64,000 bases of DNA from VBAS01 sp035318985 (GCA_035318985.1 DATHDP010000098.1:38894-102893), one strand, 5' to 3'; positions 41,903 to 51,446 are shown, counted from the first letter of the stretch. The notes: generated from the letters alone by a model not told the origin. Numbers and translations are program-made.

Positions 41903-42319
41903 ATGAAAAAGATGTTTTTTATCGCCGCAATTTTGTTGGGTATTACCTTCCAATCATCCGCCCAACAAAAACCTTATAATATTGTATTTGATCTCACAAC
42001 AAATGACACAGCTACTCACCAACGTGTAATTCGATGGATAAACGGCATTCTCACTTCTCATCCTGATGCTAAGATCGAAGTGGTGTTTTATGGAAAAGCA
42101 TTGGATATGATAGTAAAAGACAAGTCTACAGTGTCGGGAGATGTAGTTAAACTCGGTACAGAAAACAAGGTAACTTTTGCCGCCTGCGAGCATGCCATGC
42201 AGGTTTTTAATATTAGTAAGAGCCAATTACTTAACGGCGTAACTACGGTGCCAGATGCCTTGTACGAACTGGTTATAAAACAGGCGGAAGGCTATGGTTA
42301 TATAAAGGTTACGAATTAA
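41903..42319 (+). CDS. Sec-exported DsrE-fold protein
   Basis: A 138-residue protein with signal peptide MKKMFFIAAILLGITFQSS and cleavage after AQ. The mature part is a single DsrE/DsrF-like domain: YNIVFDLTTND...HQRVIRWINGIL, KIEVVFYGKALDMIV, and the presumed active cysteine in TFAACEHAMQVF. The ATG at 41903 is chosen because it begins the signal peptide; an in-frame upstream start at 41846 is rejected. It is the second exported DsrE-like protein of the locus, differing from the Tat one in route and size, and may accept sulfur from it. Confidence 0.8.
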   Translation: MKKMFFIAAILLGITFQSSAQQKPYNIVFDLTTNDTATHQRVIRWINGILTSHPDAKIEVVFYGKALDMIVKDKSTVSGDVVKLGTENKVTFAACEHAMQVFNISKSQLLNGVTTVPDALYELVIKQAEGYGYIKVTN

Positions 42320-42410
42320 GGGAAAGTCATCCAGAATTATGACTTGCGTCACAACATAAAAATAACTTATCCAGTAAGTTTGTCCCGTCTTTTGCGGACC
42401 TTTGCGGTTT

Positions 42411-42626
42411 ATGAAACCCTTCCTTTTTCAAAATAAATTACTGATTCTCGGCATAGTGCTAGGCGCTGTTGCAGGGTTTTTGTACTGGAAATTGGTCGGC
42501 TGCAACAGTGGCACCTGTTTGATCACCTCAAAATGGCATAACAGCACAGCCTATGGTGCAGTAATGGGTGGTTTGTTTTTTAGCATTTTTAAAAAGGAGA
42601 CAAAAGGTGAACGAGACAACAAATAA
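42411..42626 (+). CDS. DUF6132 small membrane protein
   Basis: A 71-residue membrane protein (MKPFLFQNKLLILGIVLGAV) with two hydrophobic helices separated by WKLVGCNSGTCLIT, a Cys pair spaced C-x4-C. Proteins of this type (DUF6132) accompany thioredoxin and YeeE or rhodanese genes in Bacteroidota and have no known activity. The ATG at 42411 is taken over a TTG nine bases earlier. Its last 20 nt overlap the thioredoxin start at 42607. Given the two cysteines and the neighbour, a redox link to thioredoxin is possible but unproven. Confidence 0.75.
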   Translation: MKPFLFQNKLLILGIVLGAVAGFLYWKLVGCNSGTCLITSKWHNSTAYGAVMGGLFFSIFKKETKGERDNK

Positions 42627-42942
42627 AACAGAAACTTTCAACGACATTATCAATGGCGATAAGCCTGTTCTCGTTGATTTTTTTGCAGAATGGTGCGGTC
42701 CCTGCAAATTGATGAAACCCATATTGGAAGAACTTCGTGCAAAAATGGGTGATCAAATAAGGATAATTAAAGTCGATATTGATAAAAGTCCTGTCGCTTC
42801 ATCGCACTATAACGTAACCAGTGTACCTACTCTTATGCTTTTCCAAAGAGGCAATATATTGTGGCGACAACCCGGTGTAACTCCTGCTGTTTCATTGCAA
42901 AAAATAATTTCTCATTTTATATCACAAAATAATGCCCAATAA
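42607..42942 (+). CDS. thioredoxin
   Basis: A 111-residue thioredoxin with the WCGPC active site (Cys30, Cys33), VLVDFFAEWCGPCKLMKPIL, and the cis-proline loop SVPTLMLFQRG. No signal peptide is visible, so it acts in the cytoplasm. The GTG start is chosen because AGGAG lies 8-12 nt upstream and the upstream in-frame residues belong to the DUF6132 gene. It could deliver reducing power to the sulfur locus. It overlaps DUF6132 by 20 nt and the DUF983 gene by 11 nt. Confidence 0.9.
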   Translation: MNETTNKTETFNDIINGDKPVLVDFFAEWCGPCKLMKPILEELRAKMGDQIRIIKVDIDKSPVASSHYNVTSVPTLMLFQRGNILWRQPGVTPAVSLQKIISHFISQNNAQ

Positions 42943-43387
42943 AAAGAAGCGTAGTTATCTTATTTCAACTTTAGATTGTCGTTGTCCGAGATGCAGAGAG
43001 GGAAAACTTTTTACAAATAAGGTTAGCATTGGCCTGAAAAAAAATATGGCAATGCCGAAAAACTGTGCAGTATGCGGGCAACCTACCGAAAAAGAACCAG
43101 GATTTTATTATGGCACAGGCTATGTTAGTTACGCATTGGGAGTAGCAATAAGCGTATCTACATTTATAGCATGGTTTGTATTGATCGGAATGTCTGTCCA
43201 TGATAATCGCTTTTTTTATTGGATGATCACTAATGCAGTTCTTTTAGTTGTTACGCAACCATGGATGATGCGCATATCAAGAAGCATTTGGCTCTCATGG
43301 TTTGTGAAATATGAACCGAATTGGGAAAAGACTCCATTAAATAAAAGGGACCTCGAACGAATTATTCCTGAGCAGCAAATGAGTTAA
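42932..43387 (+). CDS. DUF983 membrane protein
   Basis: A 151-residue protein of the DUF983 family: an N-terminal zinc-ribbon-like segment (CRCPRCREGKLF and CAVCGQP, four cysteines in two pairs), followed by GFYYGTGYVSYALGVAIS and three hydrophobic helices. Function unknown. DUF983 genes often neighbour cytochrome oxidase or other haem genes, which fits the cytochrome gene 4 kb upstream only loosely. It overlaps the thioredoxin gene by 11 nt, so they form an operon. Confidence 0.85.
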   Translation: MPNKKKRSYLISTLDCRCPRCREGKLFTNKVSIGLKKNMAMPKNCAVCGQPTEKEPGFYYGTGYVSYALGVAISVSTFIAWFVLIGMSVHDNRFFYWMITNAVLLVVTQPWMMRISRSIWLSWFVKYEPNWEKTPLNKRDLERIIPEQQMS

Positions 43388-43437
43388 AAGGATTTGCAGA
43401 AGTCTGCCGGCTCCGTTGGAGCTTGAAAATAGGTACT

Positions 43438-44742
43438 ATGAATTTTCAACGGGTTTATAAAAGATTAACTGGCCTTTTGCTGTTCGCTTTCTCCACCTTT
43501 TCTTTTGTATGTTCCCAAGAGGTCCTTGAACGTTATATAAAAGATTCTGTGGCCATCATAAGATCTATTGATCCAGTCGATACATTGTTTTCCGATCTTA
43601 ATTTATTGGGTAAAGCCGTCGGCGATTCCAGGATCGTAATGTTAGGTGAGCAGGACCATGGAGACAGCAGGACTTTTCTTGCGAAATGCAGGATCATAAA
43701 GTACCTGCACGAGAAATTAGGATTCAATGTACTGGCTTTTGAAAGTGACTTTTATGCACTTAACAAAGTATGGGACTCAATAAGTCTGAATCCTTCGCAA
43801 GTCGAGTCAACAATTATGAATAATGTCTTTAAGGTTTGGACACAATGCCAGCAGTTCAAACCGGTTGTCCAATACTTGACTGATCAATACCAGAGTAACA
43901 ATCGGCTTCGGTTGGCCGGATTTGATAATCAATTAGTGGGAGAGTATAGTGTGGCAAACCTTGAATCGAATCTTAGCAACTATATTATAGCCAAGGGGAT
44001 TTCATTTTCCAAAGATGAAAAGAATATGAATCGATTGAAGAATACCCTCATATCTGTCTATGCATTCTTCTATAGCGGAAAGTATATCAAATCAGATTCA
44101 AGTATGCAAATGTTTTCAGATCTCGGCATATTGTCAGATATAATCATTCAACAACTCTCTCCTGATCCAGGGAATCTAAATAGCTTCAATATGCAAACAC
44201 TTTTAAGTTTGAAAGCTATTAGTATGCAAATGATATACGCATTGAATAAAGATTATTTTCTTGCGGACAGTATCCGGGATAAACAGATGGCCAGCAATTT
44301 GCGGTGGCTGTGCGACTATAAATATCCTAACGAGAAAATAATCGTATGGGCAGCAAATTCACATATTGTTAAAAGCGATTCGAGGTTATTGAAGAAAAAA
44401 TTCGCCAAGCCTTCTTCTATGGGATATATCTTTACAAGTGATCCGGCTATCCAGGATAAAACCTATATCATTGGATTTACAGGGCTTCAAGGAGAGACTG
44501 GCAGAATCACGTCTTCACGCAAGTATAGCATTCCAAAACCCGAAAAAAACGGTATCGAATCATGGCTTGCTGATAAAATGGTCACGTATGGGTTTGCAGA
44601 TTTTAAGGCCTTTCGGGAAAGGAATGCCGCAGACAATGAATCATTCAATATGCGCTATACAAATTGGATCAGTGTTAAATTGCCATGGCATAATATATAC
44701 GATGGAATTTTTTATATAAAAGATATGACCGCTTGTCAATAG
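43438..44742 (+). CDS. erythromycin esterase family protein, exported
   Basis: A 434-residue protein with a signal peptide (YKRLTGLLLFAFSTFSFVC) and an erythromycin-esterase fold. The catalytic region reads VMLGEQDHGDSRTFLAKCRI, with the conserved Glu and His in the place of the family GE-x-x-HG motif. Later AGFDNQLVGEY and IIVWAANSHIVKSD match the family. Characterised members hydrolyse macrolide lactones, but many chromosomal ones have other roles, so macrolide resistance should not be assumed. The ATG at 43438 is preferred to an upstream TTG because it gives the signal peptide. It stands alone. Confidence 0.82.
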   Translation: MNFQRVYKRLTGLLLFAFSTFSFVCSQEVLERYIKDSVAIIRSIDPVDTLFSDLNLLGKAVGDSRIVMLGEQDHGDSRTFLAKCRIIKYLHEKLGFNVLAFESDFYALNKVWDSISLNPSQVESTIMNNVFKVWTQCQQFKPVVQYLTDQYQSNNRLRLAGFDNQLVGEYSVANLESNLSNYIIAKGISFSKDEKNMNRLKNTLISVYAFFYSGKYIKSDSSMQMFSDLGILSDIIIQQLSPDPGNLNSFNMQTLLSLKAISMQMIYALNKDYFLADSIRDKQMASNLRWLCDYKYPNEKIIVWAANSHIVKSDSRLLKKKFAKPSSMGYIFTSDPAIQDKTYIIGFTGLQGETGRITSSRKYSIPKPEKNGIESWLADKMVTYGFADFKAFRERNAADNESFNMRYTNWISVKLPWHNIYDGIFYIKDMTACQ

Positions 44743-44820
44743 GTTTTCGGTATGAAAAATCAGCTGGCGACATTATCTTCCATGGCCCCCAGTTGATTTA
44801 AAAGAATTTGAGGAGATTTC

Positions 44821-45990
44821 TTATTTAAGCTTCATCCTTCTCAAAATAGCTTCCAAAAAATAATAGTCAGCATAAATAATGGATGTATCCAATTCACTAT
44901 CGGCCGGCTTATGGCCAGTACAATGTAAAAGTGTAAATCCATGATGGGTGCCAATAGGAGAACGATAATTCTTGATAAGGTTGTTCAATATTTTATCTGC
45001 AAAGCTTTTATACTTCTTTTTATTAAGTGAATAGCCTTGCAATTCATATAAGGCTGAAGCCATGATCGCAGCTGCGGAAGCATCTCTTGGTTCTTTCTTA
45101 ATATCCGGCACATCAAGATCCCAATAAGGAATTTTATCGGACGGCAGTCGTGGATGGTTCATCAAAAAAGAAGCAATGTTTTCTGCAAGCCTTAAATAAG
45201 CCGGATCTTTTGTTTCTCTATAGCACATAGTGAAACCATACAGAGCCCATGCTTGTCCCCTTGCCCATGCTGATTTGTCTGAATAACCTTGCAATGTGCT
45301 TCCCCCGATAACCTTTCCGGATACGGTATCATAATCCATTACATGAAAACACCTGAAGTCAGGACGAAAATGATTCTTCATAGTTGTATTAGCATGAGCA
45401 ACGGCAATTTTATAATAAGAACTATCACCGGTCAACCGGGTGGCTGCAAAAAGCAACTCCAGGTTCATCATATTGTCTATAATTACGGGGTATTGCCAGG
45501 TTCCAAAATCCCATGAACGGATACAGCCAACATTTTTATTGAACCGGGTGATCAATGTGGCAGCACCTTGTATGACCTGTTTTTTATATTCTGCATTATT
45601 GGTAAGACGCAAACCATTTCCATAACTATTATACACCTTAAATCCTACATCATGTGAGCCGGCATTTTTAGATTCCTTTTCCATTAATGCTGTAAACTCT
45701 TCAGCTTTTGTTCTCCATTCATTCTTACCTGTATAGTCATACATATACCAAAGCATACCCGGGAAGAATCCGCTCGTCCAGTCATTAGAAACAACAAGCT
45801 TTAGCGAATCATTACGGATCGTACGTGGAAATATTTTCTTTTCATTTCTTTCCTTCACTGCATTATTATAAAAAAATGACAACTGCTTTTCAGCATCACG
45901 CAATGCTCCTTTTATATCCTGGGCAGAAAGGATATTCGAAAACAATGTGACTGATAAGAAACCAAAAAGCTTTATAAAAAACCTGTTCAT
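44821..45990 (-). CDS. GH88/GH105 unsaturated glucuronyl hydrolase
   Basis: A 389-residue exported enzyme (signal MNRFFIKLFGFLSVTLFSNI) of the (alpha/alpha)6 barrel type. The two acid residues known in Bacillus UGL correspond to Asp114 in SHDVGFKVYNSYG and Asp172 in VIIDNMMNLELL; SAWARGQAWALYGF is also characteristic. UGL hydrolyses the delta-4,5 unsaturated uronic acid end produced by polysaccharide lyases. It lies last in the leftward unit of the alginate locus, so unsaturated uronate ends are its likely substrates. Most alginate loci use PL17 for this, so GH88 here is unusual. Confidence 0.88.
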   Translation of the reverse strand: MNRFFIKLFGFLSVTLFSNILSAQDIKGALRDAEKQLSFFYNNAVKERNEKKIFPRTIRNDSLKLVVSNDWTSGFFPGMLWYMYDYTGKNEWRTKAEEFTALMEKESKNAGSHDVGFKVYNSYGNGLRLTNNAEYKKQVIQGAATLITRFNKNVGCIRSWDFGTWQYPVIIDNMMNLELLFAATRLTGDSSYYKIAVAHANTTMKNHFRPDFRCFHVMDYDTVSGKVIGGSTLQGYSDKSAWARGQAWALYGFTMCYRETKDPAYLRLAENIASFLMNHPRLPSDKIPYWDLDVPDIKKEPRDASAAAIMASALYELQGYSLNKKKYKSFADKILNNLIKNYRSPIGTHHGFTLLHCTGHKPADSELDTSIIYADYYFLEAILRRMKLK

Positions 45991-46114
45991 TACTGTATTG
46001 CTTGTCGCTGAATAATACTTTTCATTATGAAAAGGAAGTTCGGGCTTTATCCCAAACTTCTCTTTTCAAATAATGAAGCTTGCTTGCTGCTTATGAAACT
46101 TTTTATGACCGTTG

Positions 46115-46624
46115 CTAGTTGATCGTGATCGGCCTTCTGTATGCCGTTGAAAAAATATCTACATCAAACTGGCTTGTGATATTGTCCAACATCTGCACTT
46201 CAAATTTTCTTGCTCCGGATGCAGGGTTATTCAATAGCTTGATATAAATAGTATCCATTGCCTGTACAGCTTTTGGAAATACGATCGAATAAGTTGTATC
46301 GGCTGATGGTATAACGGTGCCATTCTTGTCAACGATATTATAATCTACCCCACGTTGTGCAGGCCCGGTAATACCTGTTGTTACCACCGCATACTTCGCA
46401 ACCGCATCATATTCCCTGGTAAATGTTGAATAGAATTGTACCGGGAATTTCAGCAATGCAGTTTGAGTTCTTGCTACTGTAACCGCGGTATTGTTATTGG
46501 GAACGAATATGGCATAGTAATGATGTTCCAGCTCAGTCAATCCTGCCGGGTAATCTTTTTTCTCACAAGAAGAGAAAATGAAACCCGTGATAAAAAGAAT
46601 TATAATAAATATTATTGATCTCAT
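46115..46624 (-). CDS. SusD-associated lipoprotein (DUF4843-like)
   Basis: A 169-residue lipoprotein with signal MRSIIFIIILFITGFIFSSC and acylated Cys20. The mature part is beta-rich with two immunoglobulin-like stretches (TQTALLKFPVQFYST, DTIYIKLLNNPASGARKFEVQ). Such proteins (DUF4843-like) commonly follow SusD and are thought to lie on the cell surface as glycan-binding or accessory proteins. I am not sure of the family name. It is 18 bp after the SusD stop. Confidence 0.65.
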   Translation of the reverse strand: MRSIIFIIILFITGFIFSSCEKKDYPAGLTELEHHYYAIFVPNNNTAVTVARTQTALLKFPVQFYSTFTREYDAVAKYAVVTTGITGPAQRGVDYNIVDKNGTVIPSADTTYSIVFPKAVQAMDTIYIKLLNNPASGARKFEVQMLDNITSQFDVDIFSTAYRRPITIN

Positions 46625-46642
46625 TGTTTTAATTTTTAAAGA

Positions 46643-48307
46643 TTATTGCCAATTAGGATTTTGAATTACAGTTCCGCCACTTGTAGTGATCTCATGAACA
46701 GGTACCGGGTACAAATAATCACGATCTGCCCGGAAATGCCTTGAGGCTGCTTGTTCGGTTATTAATACCTGGTCTGAATTAAGATTAAGGCTGCTTCCAT
46801 TTGTCCCTACCCATTCAGATGCAATGAATTTTGCGCCTAATAGATTTTGCGGCAGTAAAGTTTCGGCAAGCTTCCATCTCACCAGGTCATCATACCTGAA
46901 ACCTTCTATTGCTAATTCCACAGTTCTTTCACGTCTTATCTCATCACGCATATTTAAACTATTGGTAGTAACAAATGCATTAGTAAGTTTAGTAGCAAAA
47001 CCAACTCTTGTACGTAACAGGTTTATTGAAAGATTAAGATCTGCATCGCTGATATTTCCGTTCAATTCATATTTTGCTTCTGAATAGATCAATAAAACCT
47101 CTGCATATCGGATAAGAATCCTGTCTGTTGTCGCTGCGCCGTTAATTGTCTGATCAGCTACGCTGAATCCTTTCTTGGGAGCAAAGGCAGTTCTTGAACC
47201 CAAAGATGTTTTAGGAACCCATGGCCCCTGGTAAGCAACATCACCCGATCTGAAAAAAGTAAATGCAACCCGTGGATCCCTGTTATCAAGAATTGTATTA
47301 TAGCTTGGTTCACTTCCTTCATTTACAAAAAGCGGAGACTTTGTTGCTGATGGAGTATTGTCAATGTTCCATGCAGGCAGTCCATCGCTATATAAATACT
47401 GACGAAGTAAATTACGTGTTGGCGCCATGCGGCCATTTTCAAGATCCCTTGAGTTGTTATGAGCAACAATCACATTTGCATTGCTGATACCATAAATTTT
47501 CACAAGTATGTTCTCGGTATTTGTTGGGCCTTCGCCGGTTTGAGTAAACAGGTTACCATAGTTTGCATACAGCGTGTGTCCTTCAGCCATTACACTTTGT
47601 GCTGCAGCAATTGCAATAGTCAAATGGTTTTGCCAGTTGATACCAGAAATATTATGAAATTTTGCTCTTGTTCCTTCATGAAGACCGGCTCTTGCTTTTA
47701 ATGCCCATGCAGCGCTTCTTGTAACTCTTCCATACTGTGCAGCAGGAAGATCAGCTCTTTTGGGTAACCATATAGCTGCATAATCAAGATCATCGTAGAT
47801 CGCTTGTATTACTTCTGCACGTGGTGAACGTCCCATATAAAGTTCTGGCGAATTAACATCCAGTGTCTTCAATACTAATGGTACATCACCATATGTTTTT
47901 AATAATTTGAAATATGCATAAGCTCTGAAAAACCTGGCTTCTGCTATATAACGATTCTTGATCGGGTCAGTAACTTTTGCCCTCGGTGCCTTTTCTACAA
48001 TATTATTTGCAGTAAATATTTCATCATACCGGTCATTCCAATCGGCGCTTGTGTTAGGTATTGACCTGTTACCCGTACTGATCTCATTAGGGCCGCCTTG
48101 GTTCACTGCATCATCAGCTCGATTATCGATCCAATCTCCATCCAGTTCCTGGTAAAGACGATTCGCAGCATTGATTAGATCATTTTCCGTATTCCAAAAA
48201 TCCGCATCGCTGAACTCGGTTTCAGGAAAGCGATCTATTTTTTTGCATCCACTGAACAACAGTGTTGCAATAAGAATATAGATAGTTAATTGCTTTGTCT
48301 TTTTCAT
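46643..48307 (-). CDS. SusD/RagB family outer membrane lipoprotein
   Basis: A 554-residue surface lipoprotein that binds oligosaccharide and caps the SusC channel. The ATG at 48307 gives MKKTKQLTIYILIATLLFSGC, acylated Cys21; a longer in-frame start at 48394 would overlap SusC and is rejected. The TPR-like N-terminal helices (YDEIFTANNIVEKAP, RFFRAYAYFKLLKTYGDVPLV) and the C-terminal SusD region (LNLSINLLRTRVGFA, RDEIRRERTVELAIEGFRYDDLVRW) are clear. It is 13 bp after SusC and shares its operon. In an alginate locus it would bind alginate oligosaccharides. Confidence 0.93.
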   Translation of the reverse strand: MKKTKQLTIYILIATLLFSGCKKIDRFPETEFSDADFWNTENDLINAANRLYQELDGDWIDNRADDAVNQGGPNEISTGNRSIPNTSADWNDRYDEIFTANNIVEKAPRAKVTDPIKNRYIAEARFFRAYAYFKLLKTYGDVPLVLKTLDVNSPELYMGRSPRAEVIQAIYDDLDYAAIWLPKRADLPAAQYGRVTRSAAWALKARAGLHEGTRAKFHNISGINWQNHLTIAIAAAQSVMAEGHTLYANYGNLFTQTGEGPTNTENILVKIYGISNANVIVAHNNSRDLENGRMAPTRNLLRQYLYSDGLPAWNIDNTPSATKSPLFVNEGSEPSYNTILDNRDPRVAFTFFRSGDVAYQGPWVPKTSLGSRTAFAPKKGFSVADQTINGAATTDRILIRYAEVLLIYSEAKYELNGNISDADLNLSINLLRTRVGFATKLTNAFVTTNSLNMRDEIRRERTVELAIEGFRYDDLVRWKLAETLLPQNLLGAKFIASEWVGTNGSSLNLNSDQVLITEQAASRHFRADRDYLYPVPVHEITTSGGTVIQNPNWQ

Positions 48308-48320
48308 TTTTGTAGTTTGA

Positions 48321-51300
48321 TTAAAGTGAAACATTAATACCAAATGCAACTGTGCGATAGAATGGATAAGCGGTGGCGCTAACGTTATTTCCAACTTCGG
48401 GATCGAACACTTTTAAAACTTTAGTTGATTCCCACAGATCCTGGCCAGAAACATAAAATTTTATCTCTCTTATGTTCTTGTTTTTTATTGGAAGCTTATA
48501 ACCGATCTGAACGTTTTTCAAGCGGATATAACTCCCATTCTGCGCCCATTTATCTGATGGTCTGAAATTGTGTGCACTTGTTTGATACATTCTTGGGAAA
48601 AATCCATTTGGAGTAGCCGGGGTCCAATGATCCATATGAATGGACCATGGCATATCTGCTGTACCAAATATTGGCGACAATGTTTCTTCTGCTATTAAAA
48701 ACTTTCTTTGCGCCGCACCCTGGAAGAAAATTGAAAAATCAAAGCCTTTCCAATCAGCTCCGAGATCAAAACCGTACGTATATCTTGCATTTGTAGTTCC
48801 GAGATACACAAGATCACCAGGTTTTGTGGGAGTACCATCGCCACCAGTAATAACTCCATCACCATTGAGGTCAAGATATTTCATGTCGCCAGCAGCAACA
48901 TTAGAAAAGAAAGGATACGAAACTTTTGCTTTGTAGGCATCTGCCTCAGCCTGTGATTGGAAATAACCAGCAGTTTTGTAACCCCAAACTGTATTTAAAG
49001 GATAACCTTCCATGATAGGAACTACGCCTCCAGATCCAATTGAATTCTTTCCATCATACTTCATCACTTTATTTTGGTTATCAGAAATATTGAAGCCAAT
49101 ATCATAATTCAATTTGCCAGCTTTATCACGCCATCTTAGATCAAGTTCAGTTCCCCAGCTTTTTAATTCACCCACGTTTACAAAACCAACATTCACACCA
49201 ATAATATTCGGCACATCCAATGTTGCCAGCATGTCCTTATTCTTTTTGATATAATAATCTGCAGTTATTGTAAGCCTGTTATGAAGTAAGCCAAGATCAA
49301 TACCAATATTGGATTGTTGAATTGTTTCCCAGGTTACATCAGGAGAGGCCAGCTGATTCTGGAAAATGTAATTTGTGCGGACGCCGTTAAATGTGAGATT
49401 GTTGGCACTGGTCAGCAATGGAATAAAATCATACAAGCCAATAGCAGCGCTGTTTCCCAATTCTCCCCATGATGCTCTCAACTTTAAGCTATTGATGAAA
49501 TTGATCGAATTCATAAAGTTTTCTTCACTCACTTTCCATGCGGCAGAGAAGGAAGGGAAAAGTTGCCAGCGATTTTCTGGTGCAAGACGAGAGCTTCCAT
49601 CATAGCGATAAGAAGCTTCAAATAAATACCTGTCTTTAAAACTGTAATTCAATCTTCCGAATGCTGAAGAAAGTGCCCATGTCTGAACTACATCCCTGTT
49701 AGTCTTTGTTAATGGATCAGCAAAATTGAAACTAAAGAAATCATTTGTGATCATATTCTGCGCAGATGTTGTGAATTCATCTTTTCGATATTCTTCATAA
49801 GAACCTCCCTGCATTAAAGTGAATGCATGTTCTTTGACCTTATAATTGTAGGTCAAAAACCCCTGCAGGTTATTTTGATAAGCCTTGTTTTTAGTTTGAG
49901 TATATGAGTTGGGTTGATTGACGCTAAATCTTACTGTATTAGTAGTGCGGCCATACCATATCAGCGTTCTGCTCTTATTTTCCATCTCATAATAATTCTG
50001 GTTTCTCCAGGCGATCACATCAAGTGTTAATCCTTTGACCACATTCTTTACCTGTAAATTCAATTTACCGGTGAAGGTTTCATAATTGCGTTCTTCTTTT
50101 CCGGCATTTTTTTCAATATCAACAGCATTGATCTGCAAGTCTCCGTTGTATGGTTGTCCTGTTATATCTTCAGCAGGTGTGTAAAGATTTTGGCGTGTAC
50201 GACTACGATAAAGCCTGTTCATGATCTGATCGGTACCATAAGAATTTTCATTTGTAAATGAACCGATATAACCAGCGGTTAATTTTAAGCTTAGATACTT
50301 ACTTGGCTCGGCATTCACATTTACTTTAAGATTGTACCGTGTATTATCATCAGGTCCATAGCGAAGCACACCATCTCTTTTGTAATAACTTCCAAAAACC
50401 TGGTAGTTCAGCTTTTGCTCACCTCCCCCAATTGAAAGAGAATAATTTTGCTGATGATTAACCTCATCCATCCCTTCTTTTACCCAATTATTATTTCCAT
50501 AATATTCCCAGCGATCCGCAGTTGGATTGGGACGATAAGAAAAATTAGGATTGCGCAACCATTCATATTGTTCATCTGAATATTCCTTTGCACCTGTTGC
50601 ATTAAAACGAGCTTCATCGATCAGCAACTGTTCATCCCATGAATTAAGTCTTTCCGGATGACGGGCCGTAATATTTACTCCATAATAACCGGTAACATTG
50701 ATCCTTGTCTTTCCCGCCGAACCTTGCTTGGTTGTAACGAGAATAACACCTGCGGCAGCTCTTGCTCCATAAATAGCAGAAGCTGATGCATCTTTCAAAA
50801 CTGATATTGATTGAACGTCGTTTGGATCAATAAGGTTAATATCTTGTTCAACACCATCAACAAGCACAAGAGCTGATGCAGTATTTGCAGACGTAAATCC
50901 GCGTATTCTTATATTATAACCCTCGCTGCCAGGTTCACCGCTACCACGAACTACGGTTAATCCCGGTGACATACCTTGTAACGCACTTGTCAGGTTTGCG
51001 ACTGGTCGATTCTCAAGATCTTTACCGTTTATCTGAGCAACGGCGCCACTGAGATTTACTTTCTTTTGAGTACCATACCCGATCACCACTACATTTTCCA
51101 ACGCCTGGGCATTTTCAGAAAGAGATACATTGATAGCAGATCTTGCATCAACAGTTTCTTCTTTAGATAAAAAACTAGCCGATGAAAATACAAGTATTGA
51201 TCCCGGGGTTGCAAGAATAGAGAATCTTCCCTTGTTATCGGTTGTAGTAATTGAGTTACCACCTTTGACACCAACCGTTACTCCCAGTAAGGGAACACCT

Positions 51301-51446
51301 TTGGAATCGGTTACCATTCCTTCTACTTTTTGGGATTGAGCAAAAAGAGAAGAACTAAGGAGATTTAAAATAAGCAGTAGCAGGATCTGAAATGACCACT
51401 TACTAGCTACCGATCTCCTGATGCAATGAATAATTAAAGCTCTCAT
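48321..51446 (-). CDS. SusC/RagA TonB-dependent outer membrane receptor
   Basis: A 1041-residue TonB-dependent transporter with a signal peptide (SFQILLLLILNLLSSSLFAQ), a carboxypeptidase-like regulatory domain (VEGMVTDSKGVPLLGVTVGV), the TonB box region (ALENVVVIGYGTQKK), the plug domain (SALQGMSPGLTVVRG, ASASAIYGARAAAGVILVTTKQ) and a long barrel ending in TVAFGINVSL with a terminal aromatic/hydrophobic strand. It moves oligosaccharides into the periplasm using TonB energy. It lies between the KdgF-like cupin and SusD on the - strand. A second, longer N-terminus is not needed. Confidence 0.95.
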   Translation of the reverse strand: MRALIIHCIRRSVASKWSFQILLLLILNLLSSSLFAQSQKVEGMVTDSKGVPLLGVTVGVKGGNSITTTDNKGRFSILATPGSILVFSSASFLSKEETVDARSAINVSLSENAQALENVVVIGYGTQKKVNLSGAVAQINGKDLENRPVANLTSALQGMSPGLTVVRGSGEPGSEGYNIRIRGFTSANTASALVLVDGVEQDINLIDPNDVQSISVLKDASASAIYGARAAAGVILVTTKQGSAGKTRINVTGYYGVNITARHPERLNSWDEQLLIDEARFNATGAKEYSDEQYEWLRNPNFSYRPNPTADRWEYYGNNNWVKEGMDEVNHQQNYSLSIGGGEQKLNYQVFGSYYKRDGVLRYGPDDNTRYNLKVNVNAEPSKYLSLKLTAGYIGSFTNENSYGTDQIMNRLYRSRTRQNLYTPAEDITGQPYNGDLQINAVDIEKNAGKEERNYETFTGKLNLQVKNVVKGLTLDVIAWRNQNYYEMENKSRTLIWYGRTTNTVRFSVNQPNSYTQTKNKAYQNNLQGFLTYNYKVKEHAFTLMQGGSYEEYRKDEFTTSAQNMITNDFFSFNFADPLTKTNRDVVQTWALSSAFGRLNYSFKDRYLFEASYRYDGSSRLAPENRWQLFPSFSAAWKVSEENFMNSINFINSLKLRASWGELGNSAAIGLYDFIPLLTSANNLTFNGVRTNYIFQNQLASPDVTWETIQQSNIGIDLGLLHNRLTITADYYIKKNKDMLATLDVPNIIGVNVGFVNVGELKSWGTELDLRWRDKAGKLNYDIGFNISDNQNKVMKYDGKNSIGSGGVVPIMEGYPLNTVWGYKTAGYFQSQAEADAYKAKVSYPFFSNVAAGDMKYLDLNGDGVITGGDGTPTKPGDLVYLGTTNARYTYGFDLGADWKGFDFSIFFQGAAQRKFLIAEETLSPIFGTADMPWSIHMDHWTPATPNGFFPRMYQTSAHNFRPSDKWAQNGSYIRLKNVQIGYKLPIKNKNIREIKFYVSGQDLWESTKVLKVFDPEVGNNVSATAYPFYRTVAFGINVSL

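Noticed and set aside
43438..44742. Macrolide resistance gene
   Set aside because: Erythromycin esterase fold alone does not imply resistance; there is no resistance context or mobile element.
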